Assembly: GCA_963796195.1 (NCBI GenBank)
Contig: CAWCKS010000007.1
Coordinates: forward strand, 1-64,000
Direction of reading: 5' to 3'
Length of the DNA stretch: 64,000 nt
Source of the DNA: CAWCKS01 sp963796195
GTDB taxonomy: Bacteria > Pseudomonadota > Alphaproteobacteria > Rhizobiales > Xanthobacteraceae
The notes under the pieces are model-generated. The model was given only the letters and a program-made list of their open reading frames with translations. It did no database searches and had not been told where the DNA came from. The translations under genes were made by a program, and so were the position numbers. This document shows, in pieces, positions 17,374 through 25,258 of the stretch (the first letter of the stretch is position 1; each line of letters starts with the position of its first letter).

Positions 17374-18437
17374 CGGGGCGCCTGCCATGGCTGACCGCGT
17401 CTACAATGTGCTGTTCCTCTGCACCGGCAACTCCGCGCGCTCGGTGCTGGCGGAATGGATATCTGCAAAAGGACGGCGGCGGCCGTTTCCGCGCCTTCTC
17501 GGCCCTGCTTCTGGCCGCTCTCAAGCGCCCATTTGAAAAAATCCATGGCGATCGCAGCGCCTTCCGGATTTTTCGCTTGCTTGTGCATCAACACAAAGGA
17601 GGTCGCTGTGATCGGGTAAGCTCTATCCCCAGGCGCATCGGTTACAATCAAGAAGAAGTCCTTCGCGTGGGTCCAATCGGCCGTCATCGCTGCGGCTTCA
17701 AAGCTGTCGGCATCAGGTTTGATGAACTGGCCGGTGCGGTTCTGGACCAGCCCATAAGACATTTTGCTGTCGTCTTTCGGTATATGCGCATATTCAACGT
17801 AACCAATCGAACCGTTCGTCTGTTGAACAATTTCGGCGACACCCTCGTTACCCTTGCCACCAAGACCCGTCGGCCATTCGACCGCAGCGCCTTCGCCAAC
17901 GGTCTTGCTCCATTCGGGACTGACTTTGGAGAGGTAATTGGCAAAATTGAATGTTGTGCCTGATCCATCCGAGCGGTGAACAACAGTGATTGCCAGGTTT
18001 GGAAGCTTGAGATCTGGATTGAGCTTCCCAATCGCGGGATCATTCCACGTTCTGATTTTACCGAGGAAGATGTTTGCGAGTAGCTCACCAGAGAAACGGA
18101 TTTCGCCTGGTCTGACACCATCAATGTTGACGACTGGGACAACACCACCGATCACGATCGGGAATTGACCCAATCCGAGTTTTTCCAGCTCTTCGGGTTT
18201 GAGGGGCATGTCGGTCGCGCCGAATTCAACCGTGGCACCCTTGATTTGTGGAATTCCCATGCCGGAGCCCACCGCCTGATATTTCACGGTGTTGCCCGTC
18301 TTCGTCCGGTAGTCCGCTGCCCATTTTGCAAGGACCGGATAGACGAATGTCGAACCGGCTCCTGTCGTTTCCGCCGACTGTGCGGGGCCGCCTAGGGCGA
18401 CAATCATGGCGACAAGCGCGAACGCTTTTTTGGACAT
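17370..18437 (-). CDS. pstS: Periplasmic phosphate-binding protein PstS, C-terminus replaced
   Basis: 355 aa as read; the PstS part covers about residues 1-311. Signal peptide (KKAFALVAMIVALGGPAQSA), ligand loops AGSTFVYPVLAKW and GSGMGIPQIKGATVEFGATD, and HRSDGSGTTFNFANYL are all typical. After MDFFKWALESGQKQ the sequence switches to the reverse of the truncated arsC, and the usual ending (xYVPLP ... VxxxEAYW) is lost. PstS proteins in ars clusters are thought to favour phosphate uptake under arsenate stress. It diverges from arsR2, with a candidate operator 24 bases upstream. Whether the altered protein binds phosphate is unclear. Confidence 0.85.
   Translation of the reverse strand: MSKKAFALVAMIVALGGPAQSAETTGAGSTFVYPVLAKWAADYRTKTGNTVKYQAVGSGMGIPQIKGATVEFGATDMPLKPEELEKLGLGQFPIVIGGVVPVVNIDGVRPGEIRFSGELLANIFLGKIRTWNDPAIGKLNPDLKLPNLAITVVHRSDGSGTTFNFANYLSKVSPEWSKTVGEGAAVEWPTGLGGKGNEGVAEIVQQTNGSIGYVEYAHIPKDDSKMSYGLVQNRTGQFIKPDADSFEAAAMTADWTHAKDFFLIVTDAPGDRAYPITATSFVLMHKQAKNPEGAAIAMDFFKWALESGQKQGREGAETAAAVLLQISIPPAPSARSCRCRGTAHCRRGQPWQAPR
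17387..17504 (+). pseudogene. arsC: Truncated arsC (LMW-phosphatase type), joined to the end of pstS
   Basis: The ATG at 17387 begins MADRVYNVLFLCTGNSARSV, the active-site loop (Cys-x4-Ser-x-Arg-Ser) of an LMW-phosphatase-type arsenate reductase. After a frame change near 17450 it continues LQKDGGGRFRAFSA and then stops resembling ArsC at about 17504. From there the DNA is the 3' part of pstS on the other strand. About 100 residues are missing, so it cannot work. It sits 13 bases after arsM and once completed an arsR-arsM-arsC operon. Confidence 0.8.
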
Positions 18438-18460
18438 TGACGAGACCCTCCCAGACGCTA

Positions 18461-18482
18461 TATGTCGATAAGTCTCGACATA
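18461..18482. promoter_or_regulatory. Candidate operator upstream of pstS, 8-6-8 dyad
   Basis: A perfect dyad TATGTCGA-N6-TCGACATA is 24 bases upstream of the pstS ATG and about 140 bases upstream of the divergent arsR2. It has the same geometry (6-base spacer) as the dyad at 16096 but a different sequence, so the two ArsR proteins probably recognise different sites. Confidence 0.55.
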
Positions 18483-18623
18483 CAGTTTGATTGTGACAAT
18501 TGGGTGAAGAGGCGGCCTTGCGGGGGAGGCAGACGAAAGGTCATCGAATTGTCATTTGATGCGTCGATGAATCGCGTATTCTGGTAAATTGGACCGTTTG
18601 CTCCCAAACCTAGCTGGCTCAAG

Positions 18624-18985
18624 ATGTCCGGAACTATCGAAGAAACGAGCGTGATGGATGCCTTTGGCTCGCTGGCTCAGCCGACGCGGCTTGAGGTGGT
18701 TCGCCACCTGCTTGGCGTCCATCCCAAGGCGCTGACGGCCGGAGAAATCGCAAATTTGTGCGACGTACCCCACAACACGATGTCGACGCATCTGGCCGTG
18801 CTGAGCCGCGCCAACCTCATCTCCGCTGAACGCCAGGGACGGACGGTAAACTACCGGGCGAACATCGATGGTTTTCGCAGCGTCGTTTCTTTCCTGACCC
18901 AGATTGCTGCGGTGGGCGGCCGGAGCTCTGTGCGGAAATCTTGCGTCAGCTGCCGCTACCCGAGGAACAAGAGGAGGAACGCGGT
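18624..18985 (+). CDS. arsR: ArsR-family repressor, N-terminal part of a probable ArsR-ArsC fusion (one frameshift)
   Basis: The frame encodes an ArsR winged helix: MDAFGSLAQPTRLEVVRHLL, EIANLCDVPHNTMSTHLAVL, and the wing ISAERQGRTVNYRANIDGFR. Near 18905 the frame shifts; restoring one G (CAG GAT TGC TGC) gives FLTQDCCGGRPELC, the vicinal-cysteine As(III) site of this ArsR type. In that restored frame there is no stop before arsC: it reads on through LPLPEEQEEERG into the arsenate reductase. As read, the ArsR frame instead runs out at 19127. Confidence 0.85.
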
Positions 18986-19492
18986 ATGGCTGCAGCATTC
19001 AATGTGCTTTTTTTATGCACGCACAATTCGGCTCGTTCGATCATGGCCGAGGCGCTGCTGGAAAAGATCGGCAAAGGAAAATTTAACGCGTATTCGGCGG
19101 GGTCAGATCCAGCGATCAAGCCAATGACAGAGGTTATCGAGCGACTGAGGTTCCTCGGCCACGACGTTTCGAAATTTCGCTGTAAATCCTGGAACGAATT
19201 CACCGGGCCGGCAGCACCACAGATGGATTTCGTGTTTACGCTTTGCGATACGATCCACGGGCAGACCTGTCCGGACTTTGGCGAGAAGTTTATCACCGGC
19301 GCGTGGCCGCTTCCCGATCCCACCAAATTCACAGGTTCCGCGACGGAGCGCACCACGCTGCTCAATGAGCTCTACGCGATGATCCGCAGAAGAATAGAAA
19401 TATTCACCAGCTTGCCGTTCGCTACGCTCGACAGGATGGCGGTCAAAGCACGGCTGGATGAGATTGGCGACACAACGCGACTGTCACCCTGA
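18986..19492 (+). CDS. arsC: Arsenate reductase ArsC, LMW protein-phosphatase type
   Basis: 168 aa from the ATG at 18986, which has a strong ribosome site (AGAGGAGG, 8 bases upstream). It reduces arsenate to arsenite with glutaredoxin or thioredoxin. The active loop is VLFLCTHNSARSIMAE, and PLPDPTKF supplies the general acid Asp. YSAGSDP and FVFTLCD are typical family motifs. The frame is open upstream into ArsR (after a one-base correction), so the product may be a fusion, a separate ArsC from the internal start, or both. gapdh follows within 12 bases. Confidence 0.92.
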   Translation: MAAAFNVLFLCTHNSARSIMAEALLEKIGKGKFNAYSAGSDPAIKPMTEVIERLRFLGHDVSKFRCKSWNEFTGPAAPQMDFVFTLCDTIHGQTCPDFGEKFITGAWPLPDPTKFTGSATERTTLLNELYAMIRRRIEIFTSLPFATLDRMAVKARLDEIGDTTRLSP

Positions 19493-19503
19493 AAGAAGTC
19501 AGC

Positions 19504-20548
19504 ATGGCTATTGGCATCAACGGGATGGGCCGGATCGGACGTCTTGTGCTCCGCGCGGCGCTTGGTGGCGTGAAGCGGATGGCCGACGATCCCCGGTCGG
19601 ACAATCGGCTCGACGTCGTTCACGTCAACGAAGTCAAGGGTGGCGTCGCTGCGACAGCTCACTTGTTGGAGTTCGACAGCGTCCATGGCCGATGGCGATG
19701 GCCGGTTTTTGGCTGATGACGAGAAATCGCTGGCGATGGCAGGCCGATCCGTCAGCTTCAGCGAAGCGGCTGCGCCCGGAGAGGTCCCGTGGGGCGATCT
19801 CGGTTGCGATGTCGTGCTTGAGTGCACAGGAAAATTTCTGACGCCGGGACAGTTGCAACCTTATTTCGACCGCGGCGTGAAGCGCGTCATTGTGGCCGCA
19901 CCGGTCAAGGACGAAGCAGCGCTCAACATCGTTGTTGGGGTCGATGACCAACTCTATGACCCGCAACGTCACAGGCTCCTGACCGCCGCATCCTGCACGA
20001 CCAATTGCCTCGCGCCGGTCGTGAAAGTCATTCACGAGGCGATCGGCATTCGTCACGGGCAAATCACCACGATCCACGACATGACCAACACCAATGTGGT
20101 GATCGACGCGCCGCATAAGGATTTGCGCCGCGCAAGGTCAGCCATGCTCTCGATGCACCCGACGACGACAGGTAGCGCCACCGCCATTGCGCTGATCTAT
20201 CCCGAGCTGAAAGGCAAGCTGAACGGCCATGCGGTGCGCGTTCCCATCCTGAATTCAAGCCTGACCGATTGCGTGTTCGAGTTGAAGCGGCCAACGACCG
20301 TGAACGAAGTGAACGCGCTGTTCGAGGCCGCGGCCCGGGGCCCGCTCGCCGGAATTCTCGGACTGGAGCGCCGGCCGTTGGTATCTGCGGATTACAACAA
20401 CGACTCGCGCAGTTCGATCGTCGATGCCTTGACCACGATGGTCACTGATGAAACCTTGCTCAAGGTTTATGCATGGTACGACAACGAAGTCGGCTATGCG
20501 TGCCGCATGGTCGATCTCGCCAACATTGTGCTCAGAGCGGGAGTGTAA
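19504..20548 (+). CDS. gapdh: ArsJ-associated glyceraldehyde-3-phosphate dehydrogenase (one frameshift)
   Basis: About 347 aa when joined. The N-terminal Rossmann motif INGMGRIGRLVLRAAL loses frame near 19695 and continues GDGRFLADDEKSLAMAGRSV. The catalytic Cys lies in ASCTTNCLAP, and IHDMTNTNVVIDAPHKDLRR and the late WYDNEVGYACRMVDL are conserved. In ars operons this enzyme uses arsenate in place of phosphate to form 1-arseno-3-phosphoglycerate, which ArsJ exports. It lies directly between arsC and arsJ, which supports this special role rather than glycolysis. Confidence 0.87.
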
Positions 20549-20552
20549 CGCG

Positions 20553-21818
20553 ATGGCGAAGAACTACCTGATCGTTACGGCTTCGTATTGGGGCTTCACG
20601 CTGGTCGATGGCGCTTTGCGCATGCTCGTGCTGTTCCATTTCTATCAGCTTGGATATACCCCCTTCACCCTTGCATTTCTCTTCCTGCTCTACGAGACCG
20701 CCGGCATCGCTGCCAACCTGGGCGGTGGCTGGCTTGCGTCCCGCTTCGGCATCCCGCGAATGCTTGCTGTCGGGCAAATATTGCAGATCGCAGGGTTGAT
20801 CATGCTGTCGGGGCTCAATCCGGGTTGGGCCGCAGCCGTGTCCGTTACCTGGGTCGTCATCGCGCAGGGTATCGCCGGCGTCGCCAAGGATATCACGAAG
20901 ACCGCTCGAAGTCGGCGATCAAGGCGACCTCCGCCGAGGGCAACGGTCAGTTGTTCCGCTGGGTGGCGTGGTTCACCGGATCGAAGAATGCGATGAAGGG
21001 CATCGGCTTCTTCGTCGGCGGATTGCTGCTCGAGCTTATCGGAATTCCGGGCATCGCTGTGGCTGATGGCCGGGTTATTGGCTTTCATTTTGGTCGCGGG
21101 CCTGCTTCTGCTCCCGTGCAGCTTGGTAAGGCGAAGTCGTCGAAGAGCATGCGGGAGCTATTTAGCAAATCCCGCGGCGTTAACCTGTTTGCCGCAGCAC
21201 GCATTTTCATATTCGGCGCGCGCGACGTCTGGTTCGTGGTTGGGTTGCCCGTGTTTCTTTACGCGAATCGGATGGCACTTCATGCAAGTCGCCGGTTTCC
21301 TTGCGGCGTGGACGATCGCTTACGGCGGCATTCAGGCGATCGCCCCATCGCTGGTGACTCGCAGCCCGGACGGCTTGAGCCGCGAAATACCGGCCGCCCG
21401 GCTATGGGCTGCCCTGAACGCGGCGGTCCCCGTCGTGCTCATCATGATTATGCAGGTGCCGGGAATCGCATCACCCGGAGCTGATCCTGGTCGCCGGATT
21501 GGCGCTATTCGGCGTTCCGTTCGCGGTCAACTCATCCCTGCACTCGTATCTGATCCTGGCCTATGCCGGATCGGAGAAAGCCGCAGAAGATGTCGGGTTC
21601 TACTATGCGGCCAATGCCACGGGCCGCCTGATGGGAATCATTCTTTCGGGGTTGCTGTATCAAGTTGCCGGGATCTCGGCTTGCCTGATCGGCTCGGCGG
21701 TGATGCTGGTGATCTGCTGGCTTGTTACGTTCATGCTTCCTGTGGCGGCAGCGACACCCGGCTGCGCGATATCGGCCGCATGGATGGCGCGACCTCGTCG
21801 CAGCCGAAGGCAAGCTGA
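20553..21818 (+). pseudogene. arsJ: ArsJ organoarsenical efflux permease, about six frameshifts as read
   Basis: Starts at the ATG at 20553, 5 bases after gapdh: ASYWGFTLVDGALRMLVLFH, LYETAGIAANLGGGWLASRF, then NGQLFRWVAWFTGSKNAMKG, GVNLFAAARIFIFGARDVWF, YANGWHFMQVAGFLAAWTIA and AVNSSLHSYLILAYAGSEKA. These are ArsJ family segments in the right order (MFS fold), exporting 1-arseno-3-phosphoglycerate. Frame changes fall near 20905, 21050, 21115, 21270, 21480 and 21745. All segments are present and conserved, and the final stop overlaps the aqpS start (TGATG). This suggests an intact gene with sequence errors rather than decay. Confidence 0.82.
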
Positions 21819-22495
21819 TGCCAACGTTCGATCTGCCGCGGCGGGTGGTTGCCGAACTGCTCGGCACGCTCATTCTGGTCGCAACCGTCGTCGGCTCCGG
21901 CATCATGGCGGAACGGCTGACCCACGATGTCGCGCTCGCACTGCTCGGCAACACTCTGCCAACGGGCGCGATCCTCGTGGTGTTGATCACGATTCTCGGG
22001 CCGATCTCAGGCGCGCATTTCAATCCTGCGGTCTCGCTCGTGTTCGTGCTGAAGCGCGAGCTGTCGGCCGGTGAAGGGGTCGTTTACGCAATCGCGCAAG
22101 TGATCGGCGGCATCGTTGGCACCGTGCTGGCGCATGCGATGTTTGTACTGCCGCTGATTGATCTGTCCACGAAGGAGCGCGCCGGCGCAGCGCAACTTCT
22201 GTCGGAAGGAGTCGCGGCCTTCGGGCTCGTTGTCACGATCCTCGCCGGCATTCGCTTTGCAAAGACGGCGGTGCCGTGGCTGGTCGGCCTGTACATCACG
22301 GCTGCATACTGGTTCACCGCCTCGACCTCGTTCGCCAATCCCGCGGTCGCCATCGCGCGTTCGCTGACCAACACGTTCTCCGGCATTCGGCCTGTCGATC
22401 TGCCCGGCTTCATCACGGCCGAATTCGTCGGCGCCCTGATCGCGCTGGCGCTGTGTTCATGGTTGCTGCGGACAGCGCGCGCTACAGCGGCTTAG
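21818..22495 (+). CDS. aqpS: Aquaglyceroporin of the AqpS type
   Basis: 225 aa, intact. MIP-family membrane channel with two NPA boxes, HFNPAVS at 69-71 and FANPAVA at 174-176, and six hydrophobic helices. It closely follows the pattern I recall for AqpS of rhizobial ars operons (VVGSGIMAERLTHDVALALL, LYITAAYWFTASTSF). In those operons ArsC makes arsenite and AqpS lets it leave down its gradient. The ATG overlaps the arsJ stop by one base, so it is the last gene of arsR-arsC-gapdh-arsJ-aqpS. Its end overlaps the convergent lysR end by 14 bases. Confidence 0.9.
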   Translation: MPTFDLPRRVVAELLGTLILVATVVGSGIMAERLTHDVALALLGNTLPTGAILVVLITILGPISGAHFNPAVSLVFVLKRELSAGEGVVYAIAQVIGGIVGTVLAHAMFVLPLIDLSTKERAGAAQLLSEGVAAFGLVVTILAGIRFAKTAVPWLVGLYITAAYWFTASTSFANPAVAIARSLTNTFSGIRPVDLPGFITAEFVGALIALALCSWLLRTARATAA

Positions 22496-23435
22496 TCGCA
22501 CTGACTTTCATCTTCCTGTTCGACCGGCCGAGCTTCTTCAGCTGCCGCATGTCGTCGGCCGCCTCCGACAACAGCCAGTCGCGGAACGTTGCGATCTTCG
22601 GCTGCGCGGCGACCGCTTTCGGGCACACGATCCAGTAGGTCTTCGACAACGGCAACGCCTCGGAAAACGGCCGCACCAGGCGGCCATTGATCAGATCCCA
22701 CGCCGCGAGCGTGGTGCGCGTCAGCGCGATGCCCTGGCCGTTGATTGCCGCATCGATCGAAATGGCATCGCGGTTCAAAACCGGGCCATGGATGGCGTCC
22801 TTGTCGTCAACGCCGGCCGTCGCCAGCCATCGCGCCCAGTGGCTGCGGTCGCCGGTGTGGATCAGCGGAAATTTCAGGAGGTCGGTGAGCCTGACCGGGC
22901 CGCGCTTGCCCGACAGCAGCTTTGGACTGCACACCGGAAACAGCTGCTCGGCGCCGAGCATCACGGCGTCGAGGCCAGACCAGTCGCCTTCGCCATGGCG
23001 CACCGCGAGGTCGACCTCCTCGCGCGCGAAGTCGACATGGTGCAACGAGGCCGAGACGCGCAAGTCGATCCCGGAGTGCGCCTCGATGAAATGCCCGAGC
23101 CGATGCACCAGCCATTTTGCTGCGAAGTCGGGCGACGTCGACACCGTGAGCACCCCGGTGTTCTGCCGCTGCAGCAGCCGCTCGGTGCCAACAGCGATGC
23201 GGTCGAACGCATCGCGGACCACATTGAGATAGTCGCGCCCGGCCTCGGTGATAATCAGACGCTGCCGCTCGCGGTTGAACAGCTTCAGGCCAAGCTCCTG
23301 CTCCAGCGCCTTGACCTGGTGACTGATCGCGCCCTGCGTGACGAAAAGTTCCGCAGCGGCGCGCGTAAAACTTTCGTGCCGCGCGGCGGCTTCAAAGGCT
23401 TTCAAGGCATTGAGCGGCGGCAGGCGCTGGCGCAT
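22482..23435 (-). CDS. LysR-family transcriptional regulator, GcvA-like
   Basis: 317 aa, intact. N-terminal HTH (LNALKAFEAAARHESFTRAA, TQGAISHQVKALEQELG) and a GcvA-like effector domain (TVSTSPDFAAKWLVHRLGHF, DLAVRHGEGDWSGLDAVML, INGQGIALTRTTLA). It is convergent with aqpS and transcribed away from the chromate cluster. Its target is unknown; the nearest divergent gene is the DUF1127 gene 122 bases away. Confidence 0.87.
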   Translation of the reverse strand: MRQRLPPLNALKAFEAAARHESFTRAAAELFVTQGAISHQVKALEQELGLKLFNRERQRLIITEAGRDYLNVVRDAFDRIAVGTERLLQRQNTGVLTVSTSPDFAAKWLVHRLGHFIEAHSGIDLRVSASLHHVDFAREEVDLAVRHGEGDWSGLDAVMLGAEQLFPVCSPKLLSGKRGPVRLTDLLKFPLIHTGDRSHWARWLATAGVDDKDAIHGPVLNRDAISIDAAINGQGIALTRTTLAAWDLINGRLVRPFSEALPLSKTYWIVCPKAVAAQPKIATFRDWLLSEAADDMRQLKKLGRSNRKMKVSATKPL

Positions 23436-23557
23436 CGCACATCGACTTCATGAGAAAAACTAAGGCAGCGCGTGAGAAACGATGCTTTGCCGATCGCACC
23501 CGTCCGGCCCTATGACCGCGCTGCCAATTGCAAGATCATGCGATCTGGAGCCGACAA

Positions 23558-23797
23558 ATGTCAACATCCTTCAACCATTCCAGTGTTGTCAGGCTGATCC
23601 CGACCGCCCGGGGCCGGGCGCACCATCCGCAATTCCATTCATGGCCGGCATGGGCGCGTCGTCTGCTGCTCTGGGCCGACAAGGCGCGGCAACGCGACAC
23701 GCTGCGCACGATGGCCGACAACAAGTATCTGCTCGATGACATCGGGCTGTCGCGCCGCGACGCGCTGGACGAAGCCGACCGGCCGTTCTGGCAATGA
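23558..23797 (+). CDS. DUF1127 (YjiS-like) small protein
   Basis: 79 aa from the ATG at 23558, preceded by GGAG. The C-terminal half is the DUF1127 signature: ARRLLLWADKARQRDTLRTM followed by LLDDIGLSRRDALDEADRPFW. The family consists of short Arg-rich proteins; some alphaproteobacterial members affect RNA and phosphate or carbon metabolism. No membrane segment or signal. It lies 43 bases before the beta-propeller gene. Confidence 0.82.
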   Translation: MSTSFNHSSVVRLIPTARGRAHHPQFHSWPAWARRLLLWADKARQRDTLRTMADNKYLLDDIGLSRRDALDEADRPFWQ

Positions 23798-23840
23798 CCA
23801 GGGCGCGATATACTCTCATCGGAACCGTTGCGAGGTAGTC

Positions 23841-24737
23841 ATGGCATTGAAAGTAGCCGGCACAATCGCGATCCCGAACGCGCGCGGCAGTGCCTTCGAT
23901 CACGCCGCCTTCGATCCGAAAACGCGCCGCGTCTTCATCGCCCACACCCGACGCGACTGCATCGATGTGATCGACCACGATGCGCGGACACATGTCGCGA
24001 CGTTGCCGGGATTTGCCGGCGTCGCCGGTGCCGTCGCCGACGACGGCGAAATCCTCCTGACCAATCGCGGCGCGGCCAGCATTGCCTGGCTCGATGCGGC
24101 AACGTACGAGACGAAGGCGGTGTTCAAGACCGGGCCGCGGCCGAACGGCGCGGCCATCGTCAAAGCCAAAAACCTCGGCATCGTCGCCTGCATCGGCGAC
24201 GACAACGCCGGGCCGACGCTGCAGGTTTACGGCCTCAACGATCGCAGCCACGCGTCGATCGACCTGCCGGGGCGGCCGCGCTGGTGCGTGACCGACGCCG
24301 CGGCCGAGCGCGTGTTCCTGTGCATCCGCGAGCCGTCGATGGTTCTGGTCGCCCGCCTGCCCGACCTGAGCGGAGTTACACACTGGCCGCTGCCATCCAG
24401 CGGTGCCCACGGCCTCGATATCGATCACGCGTGTGGCCGGCTCTACGCCGCTTGCGACGCCGCGACACTCGTCGAAATCGACGGCAATTCCGGAAAGGTT
24501 ACCAATAGCTGGCCGATCGCGGGCGAACCCGACGTGACATTCTTCAATTCTGCGTCCGGTCTGGTCCATGTCGCGATCGGCGAGCCCGGGCTTGTCGAAT
24601 CAATCGATCCGCGCAGCGGCGTCAGCACGCGCACGATGACCGGCGGCGGCGCTCACACCACGGCGATCGTGCCGCCCGACACGCTTTACGTGATTTCACC
24701 CAACCACGGCGGACTGCTCATGCTGTCCGATACGTGA
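23841..24737 (+). CDS. YncE-like beta-propeller protein of the chromate cluster
   Basis: 298 aa, intact. Repeating propeller blades: FDPKTRRVFIAHTRRDCIDV, VADDGEILLTNRGAASIAWL, ARLPDLSGVTHWPLPSSGAH, LDIDHACGRLYAACDAATLV and FFNSASGLVHVAIGEPGLVE. No signal peptide is apparent, unlike most YncE-type proteins, so it is probably cytoplasmic. Function unknown. It is followed after 21 bases by the ChrB-domain gene and then chrA, and is probably cotranscribed with them. Confidence 0.7.
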   Translation: MALKVAGTIAIPNARGSAFDHAAFDPKTRRVFIAHTRRDCIDVIDHDARTHVATLPGFAGVAGAVADDGEILLTNRGAASIAWLDAATYETKAVFKTGPRPNGAAIVKAKNLGIVACIGDDNAGPTLQVYGLNDRSHASIDLPGRPRWCVTDAAAERVFLCIREPSMVLVARLPDLSGVTHWPLPSSGAHGLDIDHACGRLYAACDAATLVEIDGNSGKVTNSWPIAGEPDVTFFNSASGLVHVAIGEPGLVESIDPRSGVSTRTMTGGGAHTTAIVPPDTLYVISPNHGGLLMLSDT

Positions 24738-24758
24738 GCACTTAAAGGAGACACACCC

Positions 24759-25223
24759 ATGCGATGGATCACCCGCGAAAAGGTCAAGGTCGACCGCGTC
24801 GCCTGCCCCTGGCTGATCAAAAAATTCGTCGACAAGGACGCCGAGTTCATCTTCGCGCCTGCCGACAAGGTGATGAGCGAGGCCAAGCGCCTTGATGCCA
24901 TCCCCTATGACGTCAAGGACGTCGAGCTCGGCCACCACGGCAAGGAGTGCTCGTTCGAGGCGATCCTGAAGAAATACAAGCTAACCCGCGACAAGGCGCT
25001 GGTGCTGCTCGGGCGCATCGTCAACGGCGCCGACACCGACAATACGCTCTACAACCAGCCGGAAGGCGCCGGCCTTGAGGCGATTGCCGAAGGCTTTCGA
25101 CATCTCGGCTTCAAGGACGACCACGAGCACAATGCCGCGGAGTGGATCGTCTATGACGCGCTCTATGCCTACTGCCAGGAGATGGTGAAGCGCGGCAAGC
25201 CGAACGGGCAATTCATGAATTGA
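24759..25223 (+). CDS. chrB: ChrB-domain chromate-resistance protein, short form
   Basis: 154 aa, intact, with an AAAGGAG ribosome site. The whole protein is the ChrB C-terminal domain: MRWITREKVKVDRVACPWLI, FVDKDAEFIFAPADKV, ELGHHGKECSFEAILKKYK and DHEHNAAEWIVYDALYAYC. Full ChrB proteins are about twice this length and regulate chr genes; this one lacks the N-terminal half. The conserved Cys and His residues could bind a metal or oxyanion. chrA starts 35 bases downstream. Confidence 0.85.
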   Translation: MRWITREKVKVDRVACPWLIKKFVDKDAEFIFAPADKVMSEAKRLDAIPYDVKDVELGHHGKECSFEAILKKYKLTRDKALVLLGRIVNGADTDNTLYNQPEGAGLEAIAEGFRHLGFKDDHEHNAAEWIVYDALYAYCQEMVKRGKPNGQFMN

Positions 25224-25258
25224 TCGCCGCAGGCCGCGCACGCGATTGAGGGACACGA

